Assembly: GCA_905479475.1 (NCBI GenBank)
Contig: CAJQMT010000022.1
Span: 1 to 61,140, forward strand
DNA: 61,140 nt
Reading direction: 5' to 3'
From: an uncultured Flavobacteriaceae bacterium
GTDB lineage: Bacteria; Bacteroidota; Bacteroidia; Flavobacteriales; Flavobacteriaceae
The position numbers and the translations under genes are program-made. Below the pieces are notes generated by a model. It worked only from the letters and a program-made list of their open reading frames with translations, was not told the DNA's origin and did no database searches. This document shows positions 45,348 through 54,528 of the stretch, in pieces; the first letter of the stretch is position 1; the number at the start of each line of letters is the position of its first letter.

Positions 45348-48110
45348 TTATTTTAATTTTTTCTTCACTTCTACTTCATGGTAAGCTTCGATGATATCTT
45401 CAATTTTGATATCGTTGAATCCTTTGATCTGCATTCCACAGTCGTAACCTTTTGCAACTTCTTTGGCATCGTCCTTGAAACGTTTCAAAGCGGCAAATTC
45501 TCCCGTATGAATTACGATACCATCACGAATAACACGCAACATAGAATTTCTAAAGATCTTCCCTGTCAGCACCATAGAACCTGCAATATTCCCAACTTTC
45601 GAAATTTTATAAACTTCTCTTATCTCCGCAGTACCCACTATTTCTTCTTTCATGTCAGGGGACAACATCCCTTCCATAGCATCTTTCAAGTCATTGATAG
45701 CATCATAGATGATAGAATACATACGGATATCTACTTCTTCAGTATCTGCAATCGTTCTTGCATTTCCTGATGGACGCACATTAAATCCAATTACAATAGC
45801 CTCGGAAGCGGAAGCCAACAATACATCAGATTCTGTAATTGCCCCGACACCTTTGTGAATTATATTTACTTGAATTTCTTCTGTAGATAGTTTTTGGAAA
45901 GAATCTGTCAAGGCTTCTACAGAACCATCTACATCTCCTTTCAAAATAATATTCAACTCTTTAAAGTCTCCTAAAGCTATTCTTCGCCCTATTTCATCTA
46001 AGGTAATATGTTTCTGTGTTCTTACAGACTGTTCTCGTTGCAATTGTGAACGTTTGGTTGCAATTTGCTTGGCTTCTCTTTCATCTTCAAACACATTGAA
46101 TTTATCTCCAGCTTGTGGGGCTCCATCCAATCCTAACATTGATACTGGCGTTGAAGGCCCTGCTACTAGAATATTTTGACCTCTCTCGTCAAACATCGCT
46201 TTTACTTTTCCACTATGTCTTCCAGCCAATACATAATCTCCAATTTTAAGAGATCCTGCTTGTACCATAATTGTAGATACATACCCTCTTCCTTTATCGA
46301 GAAGTGCTTCAACAACTGTTCCTGAAGCTCTTTTATTTTGGTTTGCTTTCAAATCCAAAAGTTCAGCCTCTAACAATACTTTTTCCAACAATTCATCAAC
46401 TCCTTGTCCTGTTTTTGCAGAAATATCGTGTGATTGAATTTTACCTCCCCAGTCTTCTACCAATAAATCCATAGAAGCTAGCTGTTGTTTTATATTGTCT
46501 GGGTTTGCAGTTGGTCTGTCTACTTTGTTAATCGCAAATACAATTGGAACTCCTGCTGCTTGGGCATGACTGATCGCTTCTTTGGTTTGTGGCATCACAT
46601 CATCGTCTGCTGCAATTACAATAATTACCAAATCCGTCACTTGTGCTCCACGTGCTCTCATAGCTGTAAACGCCTCGTGTCCTGGAGTATCCAAAAAGGC
46701 AATTCTCTGCCCTCCTGCCAACTCTACGGAGTAGGCTCCAATATGCTGTGTAATTCCACCTGATTCACCAGCTATTACGTTGGCTTTACGAACATAATCC
46801 AAAAGCGATGTTTTCCCGTGATCTACGTGTCCCATTACCGTAATAATCGGGGCTCTTGATGTCAAATCTTCTTCTTTGTCCTCTTCCTCTTGGAAGGACT
46901 CCTCTACTTCAGCTCCAATAAATTCAACAGTATAATTGAATTCATCTGCTACGATTGTAAGTGTTTCTGCATCCAAACGCTGGTTCATAGTTACCATCAT
47001 TCCAAGCGTCATACATGCTGAAATAATCTGTGTTGGCGATACATCCATCATGGTAGCAACTTCTCCCACGGTTACAAACTCTGTAACTTTTAGGATTTTG
47101 CTTTCTGCAGCTGCTTGTTCTAAATCCTTATCCGTTTGTTCACGGTGTAAATCTCTTTTCTCTCTACGGTATTTGGCTCCTTTGTTTTTGGAAGATTTTC
47201 CTTGCAACCTTTCCAAGGTTTCACGTACTTGCTTTTGCACTTCAGCCTCTGTAGGCTCTTCTTTTTTTACTGCAGGTGCCTGACGGCCTCTTCCTTTTCC
47301 TTTGTTAAAAGCTCCTCTGTTTCCTCCTTGACGGTTTTGTCCCGGACCGGTTGGCTTTACAATTCTTTTTCGCTTTTTCTTATCTCCAGCTGCACCGTCT
47401 TTTTTGGTGTCTTCTTTCTTTTTCTTTGGTCTCTCAAACTGTTTCAAATCGATCACAGTTCCTGTCAATTTAGGACCATCTAATTTTTTGTATTGTGTCT
47501 TAAGTCTTTCTGATTCTTCTGGACTTATTTCTGTCTTTGCTTCTTTTACTTGCGGTGCTTGTGGTTTTTCCACATGGTCTTGCGCTTTGTCAATGGCTTT
47601 GGCTGCAATCGGTTTTGGAGTTGCTGGCTTTGGTTTTTTACCTTCTGAAGAAGTAACTTCCTCTTTCTTCGCTTCCGCAACTACTTTTTCTTCTTTGGTT
47701 TCTTGCGGTGTTTCCTCAACAGTCTCTTCAATAACTTGTTCTTTTTTAGAAGCTCCTGGAATGTCTATTTTACCAACTGTTTTTACTTCTAATTTTTCAG
47801 CTTTTGCTTTGAGCACTTCCTTGCGTGCTTCTTCTTCGATTCGCTTTTTCTCTAACTCAGCTTCTTGAACCAAACGAAGTTCTTCTTTCTCTTTTTTCTT
47901 TTCTTCTCCAACCTCTTTAGACGCAGCTTTTTTATTTTTATCCGTCTGAAAACCATCCAACAAAACTTCGTAGACGTCATTGGAAATTTTAGTGGTAGGA
48001 CGCGCCTCCACTTCTATCCCATTTTTTGAAAGATGCTCCACGGCTCTGTCCAATGAAATATTTAGTTCTCTTAAGACTTTGTTAAGTCGAATTGTTTTGC
48101 TTTCAGCCAT
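45348..48110 (-). CDS. infB: Translation initiation factor IF-2
   Basis: This is a 920-residue GTPase. Residues 1-60 are the IF2_N domain ([17 protein letters not shown]). A long Lys/Glu/Pro-rich linker follows (60-330), then a second IF2_N ([34 protein letters not shown]). The G domain follows with [15 protein letters not shown] (G1, about residue 425), DTPGHEAF (G3) and FAINKVDRP (G4). The C-terminal domains bind fMet-tRNA ([18 protein letters not shown]; the end has [20 protein letters not shown]). The lengthy basic/acidic linker is usual in Bacteroidetes. It is last in rimP-nusA-infB. Confidence 0.97.
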   Translation of the reverse strand: MAESKTIRLNKVLRELNISLDRAVEHLSKNGIEVEARPTTKISNDVYEVLLDGFQTDKNKKAASKEVGEEKKKEKEELRLVQEAELEKKRIEEEARKEVLKAKAEKLEVKTVGKIDIPGASKKEQVIEETVEETPQETKEEKVVAEAKKEEVTSSEGKKPKPATPKPIAAKAIDKAQDHVEKPQAPQVKEAKTEISPEESERLKTQYKKLDGPKLTGTVIDLKQFERPKKKKEDTKKDGAAGDKKKRKRIVKPTGPGQNRQGGNRGAFNKGKGRGRQAPAVKKEEPTEAEVQKQVRETLERLQGKSSKNKGAKYRREKRDLHREQTDKDLEQAAAESKILKVTEFVTVGEVATMMDVSPTQIISACMTLGMMVTMNQRLDAETLTIVADEFNYTVEFIGAEVEESFQEEEDKEEDLTSRAPIITVMGHVDHGKTSLLDYVRKANVIAGESGGITQHIGAYSVELAGGQRIAFLDTPGHEAFTAMRARGAQVTDLVIIVIAADDDVMPQTKEAISHAQAAGVPIVFAINKVDRPTANPDNIKQQLASMDLLVEDWGGKIQSHDISAKTGQGVDELLEKVLLEAELLDLKANQNKRASGTVVEALLDKGRGYVSTIMVQAGSLKIGDYVLAGRHSGKVKAMFDERGQNILVAGPSTPVSMLGLDGAPQAGDKFNVFEDEREAKQIATKRSQLQREQSVRTQKHITLDEIGRRIALGDFKELNIILKGDVDGSVEALTDSFQKLSTEEIQVNIIHKGVGAITESDVLLASASEAIVIGFNVRPSGNARTIADTEEVDIRMYSIIYDAINDLKDAMEGMLSPDMKEEIVGTAEIREVYKISKVGNIAGSMVLTGKIFRNSMLRVIRDGIVIHTGEFAALKRFKDDAKEVAKGYDCGMQIKGFNDIKIEDIIEAYHEVEVKKKLK

Positions 48111-48152
48111 ATCTATGTCTAAACTTAATTTATTTTGTTGAGAATGTTAGAA

Positions 48153-49403
48153 TTATGATTCAAATTCTTCTCTTAATACTCTTTGCACGTCTAAAATTGT
48201 TTCTTCTTCTAAATCTGTTCTTTTTACAAGCTCGTCCACATCTTTGTCCAAGACACTTTTCGCAGTGTCCAATCCAATATTTTTGAACTCTTGAATGATC
48301 CAGCCTTCAATTTCATCAGAAAACTCTGTCAATTCAACATCTTCATCTTCTACTCCTTCGCGTTGAACGTCAATTTCAAAACCTGTCAGCTCACTTGCCA
48401 AACGAATATTGACCCCTCCTCTACCAATTGCTCTAGAAACTTCTTCTGGCTTTAGAAATACATTTACTCTTCCTTTTTTACCTTCAACAGGTTCCTCTAC
48501 AATATCCATAGAAACTATTTTCGCAGGACTCAATGCTCTCGCGATAAATAACTGCGTATTTTTTGTGTAGTTGATTACATCAATATTTTCGTTCCCCAAT
48601 TCCCGCACAATACCGTGAATTCTTGATCCTTTCATTCCAACACATGCCCCAACTGGGTCAATTCGATCATCGTAGGAGTCTACTGCTATTTTCGCTTTTT
48701 CTCCAGGTATTCTGGCCACACCTTCTATGGTAATCAATCCATCGAACACTTCTGGTATTTCTTGTTCGAACAGTTTTGTTAAAAATCCTGGAGCGGTTCT
48801 AGAAAGTAAAATGACGGGCTTATTCCCTCTCAATTCTACACTCTTAATGATTCCTCGAACAGATTCTCCTTTTCTGAAAAAGTCTGAACGTATTTGTTCG
48901 CTTTTCGGCAATACCAACTCATTCCCTTCATCGTCTAATAAAATGATCGCATTGTGTTTGATATGGTGTACTTCAGCAGAATACAAATCTCCCTCCAATT
49001 CTTTAAAATGCTTGAAAATATTTGTACTATCGTGTTCGTAAATTTTTGAAATCAAATTTTGACGCAATGCTAAAATTGCTCTTCTTCCTAATTGAAATAA
49101 TTTCACTTCTTCAGAAACATCTTCTCCAATCTCAAAATCGGGCTCAATTTTTCTAGCTTCTGCTAATTCGATTTCTTCATTGTCATCTTCAGACATTCCA
49201 TCGGCAACTACAACCCTGTTTCTCCAAATTTCCAAATCTCCTTTGTCAGGGTTTATAATGATATCAAAATTCTCATCCGATCCGAACTTACGCTTCAATG
49301 CAGCTCTAAAAACCTCTTCTAAAATAGACATGAGAGTAACTCTATCGATACTTTTATCGTCCTTAAATTCCGAAAACGAATTGATTAAATCTATATTTTC
49401 CAT
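48153..49403 (-). CDS. nusA: Transcription termination/antitermination factor NusA
   Basis: This 416-residue protein has an N-terminal RNA-polymerase-binding domain (LINSFSEFKDDKSIDRVTLMSILEEVFRAALKRKFG), an S1 domain (residues 130-200) and two KH domains (GACVGMKGSRIHGIVRELGNENIDVI; AIGRGGVNIRLASELTGFEIDV). It lacks the long acidic repeats of gamma-proteobacterial NusA (495 residues), as usual outside that group. It modulates pausing and termination. A terminator-like hairpin stands in the leader of its own operon, which hints at autogenous control. Confidence 0.97.
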   Translation of the reverse strand: MENIDLINSFSEFKDDKSIDRVTLMSILEEVFRAALKRKFGSDENFDIIINPDKGDLEIWRNRVVVADGMSEDDNEEIELAEARKIEPDFEIGEDVSEEVKLFQLGRRAILALRQNLISKIYEHDSTNIFKHFKELEGDLYSAEVHHIKHNAIILLDDEGNELVLPKSEQIRSDFFRKGESVRGIIKSVELRGNKPVILLSRTAPGFLTKLFEQEIPEVFDGLITIEGVARIPGEKAKIAVDSYDDRIDPVGACVGMKGSRIHGIVRELGNENIDVINYTKNTQLFIARALSPAKIVSMDIVEEPVEGKKGRVNVFLKPEEVSRAIGRGGVNIRLASELTGFEIDVQREGVEDEDVELTEFSDEIEGWIIQEFKNIGLDTAKSVLDKDVDELVKRTDLEEETILDVQRVLREEFES

Positions 49404-49416
49404 GTATTGCTTCCTC

Positions 49417-49878
49417 TTAAAAAATTAGCTTCACTTTTGCTTCTACTATATTGTTATATGCGATATTCTCTTTTTTTTCAACTGTTACCTTCCCTTTTCC
49501 TACAGGCTTCGGTTCTCTCGTTTTCCAAGTCAATAAAATTCCATCGTCTGAAACTTCTTCCAACTTTCCTTCGAACATTTCTTCTTCGGTTTTTACCTTT
49601 AAAATTCGACCTTTGTTTTTAGCGTACTGACGCTTAACTTTCAAAGGTTTTGTAATATCAGGAGAACTTACTTCAAGACAAAAATCTTCTTCTTCTCTGT
49701 CTAAATTTCCTTCAACTGCACGACTCACTCGGATACATTCGTTCAAAGGAACTCCATTGTCTCCATCAAGAACAATGGCTATTTTGTTGTCCTGAAGAAT
49801 TTCTAGATCTATCAAAAATAAGGAAGGATCCTTGCTCAAGGCTTCTATTACAAATTGTTCAACTAGTTCTTTCTTCAT
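49417..49878 (-). CDS. rimP: Ribosome maturation factor RimP
   Basis: This 153-residue protein starts MKKELVEQFVIEALSKDPSLFLIDLEI. It contains the RimP core KIAIVLDGDNGVPLNECIRVSRAVEGNLDREEEDFCLEVSSPDITKPL. RimP assists maturation of the 30S subunit. It opens the operon rimP-nusA-infB, with 13 bases to nusA and 42 bases between nusA and infB. Its promoter and a hairpin in its leader are annotated separately. Confidence 0.96.
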   Translation of the reverse strand: MKKELVEQFVIEALSKDPSLFLIDLEILQDNKIAIVLDGDNGVPLNECIRVSRAVEGNLDREEEDFCLEVSSPDITKPLKVKRQYAKNKGRILKVKTEEEMFEGKLEEVSDDGILLTWKTREPKPVGKGKVTVEKKENIAYNNIVEAKVKLIF

Positions 49879-49887
49879 CTTTAGGAT

Positions 49888-49915
49888 AAAAAAGAGGGGA
49901 CTTTTAAGTCCCCTT
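49888..49915 (-). promoter_or_regulatory. Terminator-like hairpin in the rimP leader (candidate attenuator)
   Basis: Minus strand GGGGACT (49913-49907), a 4-base loop and AGTCCCC (49902-49896) form a perfect 7-bp GC-rich stem with A-T/G-T extension. It is followed by C then six T (49893-49888), and the rimP ATG is 10 bases further. The hairpin lies downstream of a consensus promoter, so it belongs to the operon's own leader. Confidence 0.75.
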
Positions 49916-49944
49916 CATTCTTCAGTAATCTTTATTTTACGGGG

Positions 49945-49975
49945 CAAATATAGGAACAAATATCCAATTCACAAA
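49945..49975 (-). promoter_or_regulatory. Promoter of rimP-nusA-infB
   Basis: Minus strand TTTG (49975-49972), exactly 19 bases, TATATTTG (49952-49945): a perfect match to the Bacteroidetes consensus. The start point would be near 49939, giving a leader of about 60 bases. The bases from 49976 to 50154 hold no gene that I can support. Confidence 0.85.
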
Positions 49976-50154
49976 AAATCCAACAACAATAAGCCGAACT
50001 GAAAAATTAGGCCTCTTTTCATAGAACCATTTATCGACTGCTCTTGATAATTCAACAACATCAGCCCTCCCAATAAAATTTATAAATAGAACGAAACACA
50101 AACTGTTTAGAATTTCTTAAAACAGATCTTCTAATTTTACAAACAGGAAAACAT

Positions 50155-50361
50155 TTAATATTTAAATCCTTTTGTAAAAACAAGGTAAAGTGCAGCTGCA
50201 AGAAAGAAAAAAGTCATTAAAATGTACAAACACAAAAGGGTGGTTTGAAAAATATTCAATCCTTCCGCTTTTTCTTTTAAAAACTCTTTCAAAGAACTCC
50301 AAAGATTAGAACTTCTCACCGAAGTTTTATCTGATTTACTTGAATAGTTTTTGGCAACCAT
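50155..50361 (-). CDS. Small single-helix membrane protein, function unknown
   Basis: From ATG 50361 a 68-residue protein can be read: a Ser/Lys-rich N-terminus, an amphipathic LWSSLKEFLKEKAEGLN, then one hydrophobic helix (TTLLCLYILMTFFFLAAALYLVF) ending TKGFKY. A longer frame to 50412 adds an unlikely Pro/Tyr/Asn-rich start. I do not recognise the family. The composition is that of a real membrane protein, and no other gene uses the stretch. It is divergent from the moeB-like gene. Confidence 0.55.
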   Translation of the reverse strand: MVAKNYSSKSDKTSVRSSNLWSSLKEFLKEKAEGLNIFQTTLLCLYILMTFFFLAAALYLVFTKGFKY

Positions 50362-50507
50362 AGCTACATGTTTAAAATTAGAATTAAAACAGGGGTAGTA
50401 GGGGTTTTGCAATCAAAAGAAGTTCGAGACAATGAACTATGTGTAAAAATACAAAAAATCGTCCTAATATTTGACTTTTTTTTGCAATTAATTATCTCAA
50501 ATCATTC

Positions 50508-50539
50508 TTTGATAAACTTCTAAAAAACACTTACTTTTG
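50508..50539 (+). promoter_or_regulatory. Promoter of the MoeB-like gene
   Basis: TTTG (50508-50511), a 20-base spacer and TACTTTTG (50532-50539) match the consensus well. This rules out the TTG at 50537 as the translation start and supports ATG 50576. Confidence 0.75.
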
Positions 50540-50575
50540 AGACTTCATTGGAATCTATACAGCAGCATTCTATCC

Positions 50576-51661
50576 ATGTTTTCAACAGCAGAAAAAAAAC
50601 ATTACCAACGCCATCTTATTTTAGATAAAATTGGCATTCTTGGACAGCAGAAGATAAAAAACACGAAAGTATTGGTTATTGGAGCTGGAGGATTGGGGTG
50701 TCCAATTCTCCAGTATTTAACCGCTGCGGGCATCGGAACTATTGGGATCGTAGACAATGACCATGTAACTCAAAGCAACCTCCAACGGCAAGTTTTGTTT
50801 TCGTATGATGATATTGGAAAACCAAAAGTAGCCTGCGCCAAAGAAAGGCTCCTAAAATTAAACCCACACATTACAATTGAAACATATATGTGTTTTCTAA
50901 CTTCAGAGAATGCGCTTGACTTGTTTCGACAATACGACATCATTGTGGACGGTTCCGATAATTTTCAAACACGCTACTTGAGCAACGATGCAGCAGTACT
51001 AACTAAAAAGCCACTGGTTTTCGGAGCTATTTTTAAATTCGAAGGGCAAGTGAGTGTATTCAACTACAAAAATGGGCCAACTTACCGTTGTTTGTTTCCA
51101 ATCCCTCCTAGTCCAAGTAGCATTCCAAATTGCTCAGATATCGGTGTTTTGGGAGTTTTACCGGGTATTATTGGATGCTACCAAGCGAATGAAGTACTGA
51201 AAATTGCCTGTAATATTGGGGAAGTTTTAAGCGGACAATTACTCTCTATAAACAGTTTGAATCTGCAACAAAATAGACTGAAATTTACAAAAAACAAGAC
51301 ACTTCAAATTGAAAAATTAATAGATTATGAAGCCTTTTGTGGCTTGCCAAAAAAACACAAAACTGATATTTCTCCTGAAGAGCTAAAACAACTTATTTCC
51401 AATAAAAATCTTTGTTTGGTGGATGTTCGAAAAACGATGGAACGGGAGCATTTTCATATCGGAGGAATACACATTCCTTTGCATGAACTGCACCAACGAA
51501 TACTTGAGTTGACAGACAAAGAAACCCTTGTTTTTTATTGCCAAGTTGGACAAAGAAGCAGGTTTGCCACTGATATCGCAAAAGAAAAATATCCTCAAAA
51601 AAACATTCAAAATTTAGCGGGTGGTATAGACGCTTGGCGTTCCGCTTTCAATCTTTATTAA
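50576..51661 (+). CDS. moeB: MoeB/ThiF-type adenylyltransferase with C-terminal rhodanese domain
   Basis: This is a 361-residue protein. The E1-like domain carries the nucleotide loop VLVIGAGGLGCPILQYL, the contact Arg in SNLQRQVLF and VDGSDNFQTRYLSNDAA. A Cys in TYRCLFPIPP follows. Zn-site Cys are fewer than in E. coli MoeB (NCSDIGVLGVLPGI is present, no CxxC). From residue 265 a rhodanese domain follows, with active Cys in VFYCQVGQRSRFA. The fusion would adenylate a ubiquitin-like C-terminal Gly-Gly (MoaD or ThiS) and then transfer sulfur. No moa or thi genes are adjacent, so the acceptor is unknown. It is 12 bases from the peptidase gene. Confidence 0.9.
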   Translation: MFSTAEKKHYQRHLILDKIGILGQQKIKNTKVLVIGAGGLGCPILQYLTAAGIGTIGIVDNDHVTQSNLQRQVLFSYDDIGKPKVACAKERLLKLNPHITIETYMCFLTSENALDLFRQYDIIVDGSDNFQTRYLSNDAAVLTKKPLVFGAIFKFEGQVSVFNYKNGPTYRCLFPIPPSPSSIPNCSDIGVLGVLPGIIGCYQANEVLKIACNIGEVLSGQLLSINSLNLQQNRLKFTKNKTLQIEKLIDYEAFCGLPKKHKTDISPEELKQLISNKNLCLVDVRKTMEREHFHIGGIHIPLHELHQRILELTDKETLVFYCQVGQRSRFATDIAKEKYPQKNIQNLAGGIDAWRSAFNLY

Positions 51662-51673
51662 ACAATATTTCCG

Positions 51674-53701
51674 ATGAACCCATTATTAGATAAATTCGAT
51701 ACCCCTTTTGAAACTGTTCCTTTTTCTAAAATAAAAAACGAACATTTCAAACCTGCTTTTGAGGCAGCCATTGCAAAAGCGAAGGAAGAAGTCGCACTTA
51801 TTGTAAACAACGCAAACCCTCCTACTTTCGAAAACACCACGGAAGCGTTAGAACTTTCAGGAAAATTACTAGCTCGGATATCTAGTGTTTTTTTCAACCT
51901 AAATTCTGCTGAAACCAACGAAGAAATTCAACAAATTGCACAAGAGGTTTCTCCACAATTGTCAAAGTTTTCGAATGACATTCGTTTGAATGAAAATCTA
52001 TTTCAAAAGGTAAAAGAAGTATACGACCAAAGAGATTCTTTGCACCTTGATCCAGAGCAAATTGTATTGTTAGAAAAACAATACAAAGGCTTTTCCAGAA
52101 ACGGCGCCAACTTGAACAAAACGAACAAAGATGCACTAAGAGAAATTGACATGCAGCTATCACAACTTTCACTGAGTTTTGGAGAAAATGTCTTGGCCGA
52201 AACAAATGCCTACGAACTTCATATTACGGACGAGAAGCAACTGCAAGGGCTGCCTGAAGGAGCAAAGGAAGGTGCTGCATTGACTGCGAAACAAAAAAAC
52301 AAAGAAGGCTGGATATTCACATTGGACTACCCGAGTTATGTTCCTTTTATGACCTACATAGACCATCGTGAATTGCGAAAAGAAATGGCCATCGCTTTTG
52401 GGAAAAAATCGTTTCAAGGAAATAAATATGACAACCAAGAAATTATTTTAAAAATTGTCAAACTTCGTCATCAAAGAGCGCAACTATTAGGCTACGAAAC
52501 ACATGCTCATTTTGTGTTGGAAGAACGCATGGCTGAAAATCCGAAAACTGTATTTGATTTCTCAAACGAATTGTTACAGAAAGCAAAACCTGCAGCGGAA
52601 AAAGAATTTCAAAAGCTGAGTGAATTTGCAAAAAATGACGGGATTGACCTTTTACAAAAATGGGACGGAGCCTACTACTCTGAAAAACTAAAAAAAGAGT
52701 TGTTTTCATTTGAAGAAGAAGCTTTGAAACCTTATTTTCAACTTGAAAATGTATTGCGTGGCGCTTTTACAATCGCTCAAAAATTATTTGGTTTATCCTT
52801 TGAACAAGTTTTTGACATCGACGTATACCACGAAGACGTTCAAACGTACAAGGTTCTCAATGAGAACGGAGATTATGTCGCTGTTTTTTATACCGATTTT
52901 TTCCCTAGAAAAGGAAAAAGAAATGGGGCTTGGATGACCTCATTTAAAAATCAATACATTCAAAATGGCGTGAATAGTAGACCACATATTTCGAATGTTT
53001 GCAATTTCACAAAACCAACAGAAACCAAACCTTCTTTGCTAACTTTTAACGAAGTAACAACCCTTTTTCATGAATTTGGACATGGCCTGCATGGTATGTT
53101 GGCAAACACCAAATACAGCAGTCTTTCCGGGACCAATGTATCGTGGGATTTTGTCGAATTGCCGAGTCAGATTTTCGAAAATTGGTGTTACGAAGAAGAG
53201 GCCTTAAAAATATTTGCAAAACATTACAAAACGGGAGAAATGATCCCTATGGCATTGATTCAAAAAATTAAAAAAGCTGCTAGTTTTTTGGAAGGCATGC
53301 AAACGTTGCGTCAATTGAGTTTCGGTTTGTTAGACATGGCATGGCATGGTGGGGTAGCCCCAGAAAACATAGCTGATGTAAAGTCTTTTGAGCAAGAAGC
53401 TTTTTCAGAGACACAACTCTACCCTGATGTCATAGAAAATTGTATGAGTACCTCTTTTTCTCATATTTTTCAGGGAGGCTACTCGGCGGGATACTACTCT
53501 TACAAATGGGCAGAGGTTTTAGACGCAGACGCTTTTGAGTATTTTCAAGAAAACGGAATTTTCAACCAAGAAATTGGAGAAAAATTTAAAAATACAGTTT
53601 TATCAAAGGGAGGGACTGTAAAACCAATGGATTTGTACATCGCTTTTAGAGGTAAAAAACCGTCTTCTAACGCACTGTTAAAGAGGGCTGGATTGTTCTA
53701 A
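51674..53701 (+). CDS. M3-family oligopeptidase (dipeptidyl carboxypeptidase/oligopeptidase A type)
   Basis: This is a 675-residue zinc peptidase. The metal site is LFHEFGHGLHGML (HEFGH about 466-470), with the third-ligand Glu in WDFVELPSQIFENW. The substrate-binding segment SHIFQGGYSAGYYSYKWAEVLDADAF is typical of the thimet-oligopeptidase family. There is no signal peptide, so it probably acts in the cytoplasm on short peptides. The N-terminus PLLDKFDTPFETVPFSKIKNEHFKPAF is the expected one. It is in the same transcript as the MoeB-like gene. Confidence 0.95.
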   Translation: MNPLLDKFDTPFETVPFSKIKNEHFKPAFEAAIAKAKEEVALIVNNANPPTFENTTEALELSGKLLARISSVFFNLNSAETNEEIQQIAQEVSPQLSKFSNDIRLNENLFQKVKEVYDQRDSLHLDPEQIVLLEKQYKGFSRNGANLNKTNKDALREIDMQLSQLSLSFGENVLAETNAYELHITDEKQLQGLPEGAKEGAALTAKQKNKEGWIFTLDYPSYVPFMTYIDHRELRKEMAIAFGKKSFQGNKYDNQEIILKIVKLRHQRAQLLGYETHAHFVLEERMAENPKTVFDFSNELLQKAKPAAEKEFQKLSEFAKNDGIDLLQKWDGAYYSEKLKKELFSFEEEALKPYFQLENVLRGAFTIAQKLFGLSFEQVFDIDVYHEDVQTYKVLNENGDYVAVFYTDFFPRKGKRNGAWMTSFKNQYIQNGVNSRPHISNVCNFTKPTETKPSLLTFNEVTTLFHEFGHGLHGMLANTKYSSLSGTNVSWDFVELPSQIFENWCYEEEALKIFAKHYKTGEMIPMALIQKIKKAASFLEGMQTLRQLSFGLLDMAWHGGVAPENIADVKSFEQEAFSETQLYPDVIENCMSTSFSHIFQGGYSAGYYSYKWAEVLDADAFEYFQENGIFNQEIGEKFKNTVLSKGGTVKPMDLYIAFRGKKPSSNALLKRAGLF

Positions 53702-53768
53702 GTTTTAGCAACTTCCTTTCATGAGAACGAGAGGGCTCCATCAAAACATTCGAAAGAAGACGAGGTCC

Positions 53769-53972
53769 TTATTTTTTGTATTTGAAGCGATACAAAGTAT
53801 AGGCTAATAGTCCGACCAATATGTATGGAAAAACCATGAGGTAGACAATACCATCGTTGACGCCCTGAGCCATTCCTTTGTCTCCACTTTCAACAACTGC
53901 TTTACACATGGCACACTGCGCCTTTCCAAGTACAGGAGAGAAGAAAAAAAAGAAACGAATTACGTTTTTCAT
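53769..53972 (-). CDS. 67-residue membrane protein with CxxC, respiratory cluster
   Basis: This small protein has a hydrophobic start (MKNVIRFFFFFSPVLGKAQ) with a likely signal peptide end before CAMCKAVVESGDKG, then one helix (GIVYLMVFPYILVGLLAYTLY) and a basic tail. The CxxC directly after the signal peptide would face the periplasm. It follows the DUF420 gene by 9 bases at the end of the oxidase assembly cluster. I recall the same small protein at this spot in other Bacteroidetes, but I know no function. Cu or thiol chemistry is a guess. The 67 bases to the M3 peptidase stop hold nothing clear. Confidence 0.75.
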   Translation of the reverse strand: MKNVIRFFFFFSPVLGKAQCAMCKAVVESGDKGMAQGVNDGIVYLMVFPYILVGLLAYTLYRFKYKK

Positions 53973-53981
53973 ATAGCGAAC

Positions 53982-54497
53982 CTAAAGCACATAATAGGGC
54001 GAAATCATCCAATACACCACCACACCTGTTAATGCTACATAAAGCCATAAGGGAAAGGTATATTTCGCAATTTTTTTATGCAATTCAATCTGATTTGTCA
54101 CTGCTCTCACATATGTAATCAAGACAAATGGTATGACGGCAATTGACAATACAATATGAGAAATTAGTATGAAAAAATACAGGTATTTCAAAACTCCTTC
54201 CCCTCCATATTTTGTAGAATCAGATGTCATGTGATACAGTACATAGAGCACTAAAAATACCACAGAAAAAACGATTGCCGATTTCATGAATAGTTCGTGT
54301 TGTTTGATTTTTCCTTTTTTAACTGAGACCACAGCCAAAATCAAAAGCACTGCTGTCAGCGCGTTGATCGTTGCATAGATGGGTGGCAAAAAGAAAGGCA
54401 ATTCCAATTCTATTTTTACTCCAAACAAAATAGCTACTGCCAAGGGAATAACAATTGAAAGTGCAATGATCCATTTGTTGTATTTCGTAGTTTCCAT
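53982..54497 (-). CDS. DUF420 membrane protein (oxidase assembly-associated)
   Basis: This 171-residue protein has five helices. It includes LPPIYATINALTAVLLILAVVSVKKGKIKQHELFMKSAIVFS and ISHIVLSIAVIPFVLITYVRA, the DUF420 pattern with its conserved His in KQHELFM, LYVLYHMT and ISHIVLS. DUF420 genes sit with oxidase and SCO genes in many bacteria, and their role is thought to be in oxidase assembly or heme/copper insertion. The start METTKYNKW (54497) was preferred over a TTG at 54527. Confidence 0.9.
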   Translation of the reverse strand: METTKYNKWIIALSIVIPLAVAILFGVKIELELPFFLPPIYATINALTAVLLILAVVSVKKGKIKQHELFMKSAIVFSVVFLVLYVLYHMTSDSTKYGGEGVLKYLYFFILISHIVLSIAVIPFVLITYVRAVTNQIELHKKIAKYTFPLWLYVALTGVVVYWMISPYYVL

Positions 54498-54528
54498 AAT
54501 TCTTACATTTAAGTGCTTTCGATTCAAA

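Noticed and set aside
47404-47868. 154-codon plus-strand frame antisense to infB
   Set aside because: It is a mirror of the Lys/Glu/Pro-rich IF-2 linker, whose composition keeps antisense frames open. The translated sequence is Ser/Phe-rich noise.
50537-50575. Longer N-terminus for the MoeB-like protein from TTG 50537
   Set aside because: The TTG lies within the -7 promoter box; the conserved protein begins at ATG 50576.
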